Origin: Agroathelia rolfsii
Taxonomy: Eukaryota > Basidiomycota > Agaricomycetes > Amylocorticiales > Amylocorticiaceae
Length of the DNA stretch: 64,000 bases
Reading direction: 5' to 3'
Assembly: GCA_018343915.1 (NCBI GenBank)
Contig: JABRWF010000005.1
Span: 903,001 to 967,000 of the forward strand
This document shows positions 61,196 to 64,000 of the stretch, in pieces; the stretch's first letter is position 1; each line of letters opens with the position of its first letter. Below the pieces are notes generated by a model. It did no database searches. It saw only the letters and a list, made by a program, of their open reading frames with translations, and had not been told where the DNA came from. Made by a program: the position numbers and the translations under genes.

Positions 61196-62254
61196 GATGT
61201 TTGTGAGCGGTTGTGGAAATGCGAATCAGTTACGGATGATGTATGTGTAAAGAAATCGAGGGATAGTAAGAGGATATTGATGCAAAACTGATAAGTCGCC
61301 TATGTTCATTTATAGGTGCCATGTACGATCGATTGCTACATTGTACCTCACGCAAGCCAATACTTGCTGGTACTTCGCATCTCTCTATGTCAATGGGGCG
61401 TGAAGCTAGAAGCCTTCCCCAAACTATTTTGTTTTGTCACCTGGATCTGGATGGCGGTTGTGGGGATTTACCAGTGTATTACGTATCGTACCATTCCGTT
61501 ATTAGTGAGCAACCCCAACAGAGATGCTGAATTATGTTTTTTTTGTCCCTGCGAATGCATCTGATGACATGATTTTCAGGTTCTCCGTACCACCTGCGGC
61601 ATATAGTGGTGCATGTAGTAAGCTTGCTCGAGTCATTTATTGGTATTGTTTTCCCGAATAGATCATTTGAACCCCAATAGATGTAGGATTGTATGGGTAT
61701 TCACCCCAACAAATCAAATCGCGTGTCCATAATGAAGGAAGCTTTATGTCATATCTGTATACGCATTGGGCGAAATCGAAGTTCATGATAACAAGTGTCG
61801 GAGACCGGTGCCGTTGAATGATCAGGTCAGTCAAGAGTAATTTGTGTTACCAAATCCGATTCGGAGTCCGACCCACGGAGAGACCCACTGTTCTCAGTTT
61901 CAAAATGCTCAACCCAACGGATGGTTTCAGGACGAATTCATAGTACCACCGATCGGTCATTTCAGCTGTTTTTATGAATGTTAATCGGGAATGGCATAAC
62001 GACAAGAATATCTTTGAGGTATAGTACTACCCATGGTTAAACTGCGGTACCTCACACTAATGCTTCGTCACTAGCAGACCTGGCATGCTCACTGCGTCAT
62101 TGAAGTGGAATACCAGCCATGATACGCATTTTCTTTTTTTTATAAATACATGCTAGTTGTAATATTTTCGCAGCAATGTTTAAACGTTCCTGAGATTCAA
62201 TACCAGAAATCCGCTATCAATAGGGAGCGTCCTGAAACAAGGGTGGTGAATGCT
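61196..62254. other. Intergenic between tandem NmrA-like genes
   Basis: 1.06 kb with the promoter of copy 1 on the left and the 3' flank of copy 2 on the right. No other gene recognised. Confidence 0.4.
61309..61314 (-). promoter_or_regulatory. TATA box of NmrA-like copy 1
   Basis: Part of CCTATAAATG on the minus strand, identical to the element upstream of copy 2. Confidence 0.55.
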
Positions 62255-63504
62255 TCACGCCAGTACAGACGACCAATTAACAGATCGAATATATTCTTCA
62301 ACAGTCGTGAGGTTTTTATCAAGGCCCACCTAGCCAAAATATTAGTTTAAACACTGTAAAGTAACACTATTCAAGTTATAAAATTAAATACTCACGTCTT
62401 TAGATCGAAGAACCCCAGATTGAGGGCCGCTGAATCCAAACTCTCCCATGTAATCATACATTTGTATCATTTCTTCACCAAGATTAGCCGGTAAAACGGC
62501 TGCAAACTCTTCAGGAGAGATTTGTTTATACCGAATAGTTTTACCGGTGACTTTGCTCCAGATGGCAACATAATCTGACCAGGAAATTTCCTCTGAGGCA
62601 GCGAGGAGCGTCTGTCCCGCAGGGAGAGTGAGGAGCGCCTTGACGAATTTACCAGTATCCTTGATTGCATCGATGAATGGGTAAGTAGTGTTCGCTGGAG
62701 CACCCAAGCGAAGCTCTAATGCACCATCCGAAGCCTGGTGTTATTGTTCAAGTTCAATCTGTGAAGCATTAATCTTGAAGAAAAAAACATACTCGCACGG
62801 GCAGAAGGTATTTTGCCCACTCCCAGTTATTCAAGTATATCGTAACTTGGAGATAGGAGGTTTTGGCCGCTACGTTAGGCTTCGATTTGATGTAGTCCGT
62901 GATTTCCGCTTTGGAGTCAAAATGGTACACCTGATCATATTTTCCATTACTGATGCGCTTTGCGGCAGGCAGCTCCGACCAGATGAATCGTTCCAGTGTT
63001 GTGTCCGCGATGGTAGTAACGGCATCGACAATATTCTTTCCATTCGCAACTTCAGCATCGTATACGCGCTCGTTGACCGTTTGGCCGGGGAACGCAGGTG
63101 CGACATCCTTTCGGGTGAGTTCACGGAAGAAGATTCCGACGAAGTCAGTCACACCAAATACAACATTAGCACCCTATATCCAACCCGGATTATTTAATCA
63201 TCCTGCAAAGACAAGCAAGAGAGCGATCGCACTGACCCTAAACGCAGCAACGAGCGAGTCCTTATCATTAACATCCGCTTGCACAACCTCAACACCTTGT
63301 GACTCGAGTGCTTTTGCAGCAGGTTTGGTTGGATCACGGCTTATAGCCCTTATCTTCCACTGCGTTGTTTTATCTTCAAGCAAAGCTTTGATGACAGAGC
63401 CACCCTGCATGAGAGAGTAATAGTGAGAAAGATGTGAGTGTCCATAAGAATGTTGTACAGACCTGAACGCCCGTAGCACCAAGAACAACAATTAATTTTG
63501 ACAT
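62255..63504 (-). CDS. NmrA-like NAD(P)-binding reductase, tandem copy 2
   Basis: Five exons (63504-63463, 63404-63237, 63173-62793, 62734-62396, 62329-62255) sum to 1005 nt, giving 334 residues. The first four exons have the same lengths as in copy 1 (42, 168, 381, 339 nt). Motifs are IVVLGATGVQGGSV, SRDPTKPAAKALESQGVEVV, FGVTDFVGIFFREL, AAKTSYLQVTIYLNNW and TVEEYIRSVNW. Copies 1 and 2 match along their whole length, with differences scattered, so both are probably functional. Substrate unknown. A TATA box lies about 93 nt upstream. Confidence 0.92.
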
Positions 63505-64000
63505 TACAGTCCTCAACCGAATGGAAATCGCAATTAATAAATGCACGAGAGGTGTGGTAGCAATACAGTGAATGGAGATGTGATACTGGTGCCCCATTTA
63601 TAGGGGAGAACAGCAACCATTGAGTCTTACATGCTCACGAATGAGCAATCATGAGTGCTAGCGATTATTCAGCTGTAGTTGCCGATAGGCGGGAAACCCA
63701 CATTGGTCATAACCTAGGCTCCACACCAGTATCAGTATCTAAATAAAAGTCAGATGCACTAGTAAGCCGCGTTCCTGAGAACTTAGTAGTTATGCCGAAT
63801 TTGCCGAATTTGGGATTAGTCATTTATCATTGTAGCAGTCGTTGACAAATTTCCACGACCCTTCGAGGCACACCCATTAACGATTCAACCATGAAATTCC
63901 ATAAGCTCAGTTAATCTTAGATGTTCACCATAGTACTCAGTAAGTAGCAATGCAGTGACAGAAACCCCTTAGCAGATACTTCATTGGTGGAATATGATCA
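63505..64000. other. Promoter flank of NmrA-like copy 2
   Basis: Right end of the window. Apart from the TATA box at 63597, no coding feature is visible. Confidence 0.4.
63597..63602 (-). promoter_or_regulatory. TATA box of NmrA-like copy 2
   Basis: Part of CCTATAAATG on the minus strand, the same ten bases as upstream of copy 1, here about 93 nt before the ATG. Confidence 0.55.

Overview
This window looks like nuclear DNA of a mushroom-forming basidiomycete (Agaricomycetes-type). Genes are broken by many short introns (about 50-70 nt) with GT-AG ends and CTAAC/CTGAC-like branch sites. Coding exons can be as small as 3-25 nt. Proteins characteristic of fungi occur throughout: Nop4, a Yor1-type ABC transporter, Sct1/Gpt2-type acyltransferase, Hym1/Mo25, Gle1, NmrA-like reductases and a DUF4430-type secreted protein. 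No rRNA, tRNA, CRISPR or transposon was recognised.

Layout. 0-12 kb: the 3' end of an unidentified gene, a microbial-type PARG domain protein, a secreted DUF4430-like protein, the ribosome biogenesis factor Nop4, a mitochondrial Aim32/sucrase-ferredoxin-like protein and a secreted six-hairpin glycosidase-like protein. 12-25 kb: a full-length ABCC/Yor1-type transporter, triosephosphate isomerase, a SET-domain protein, Sec61-beta and a VAMP7-like R-SNARE, the last two sharing a 184-bp divergent promoter. 25-48 kb: three related RING-finger/coiled-coil proteins (25.9-27.9, 31.5-34.4 and 45.7-47.6 kb, all on the minus strand). Between the second and third lie an ER acyltransferase, ribosomal protein uS11, an ICMT-like methyltransferase with an apparent frameshift, and two tandem BTB/POZ paralogues. 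48-64 kb: a 4.8-kb stretch with no confident gene, then Gle1, Hym1/Mo25, a small CsbD-like hydrophilic protein, and two tandem NmrA-like reductase paralogues.

Most genes are unrelated housekeeping functions, so there is no single operon-like pathway. The distinctive features are local gene families (three RING, two BTB, two NmrA) and unusual exon architecture. Two of the RING genes each require a 4-nt internal micro-exon. Two genes (uS11, Sec61-beta) have the initiator ATG alone before the first intron. The first intron of the ABC transporter appears to be GC-AG. Gene models were spliced by hand from frame continuity, splice signals and recalled family motifs. For most genes the coordinates of every exon were checked to sum to a multiple of three; the transporter, acyltransferase, Gle1 and Hym1 were checked only in part.
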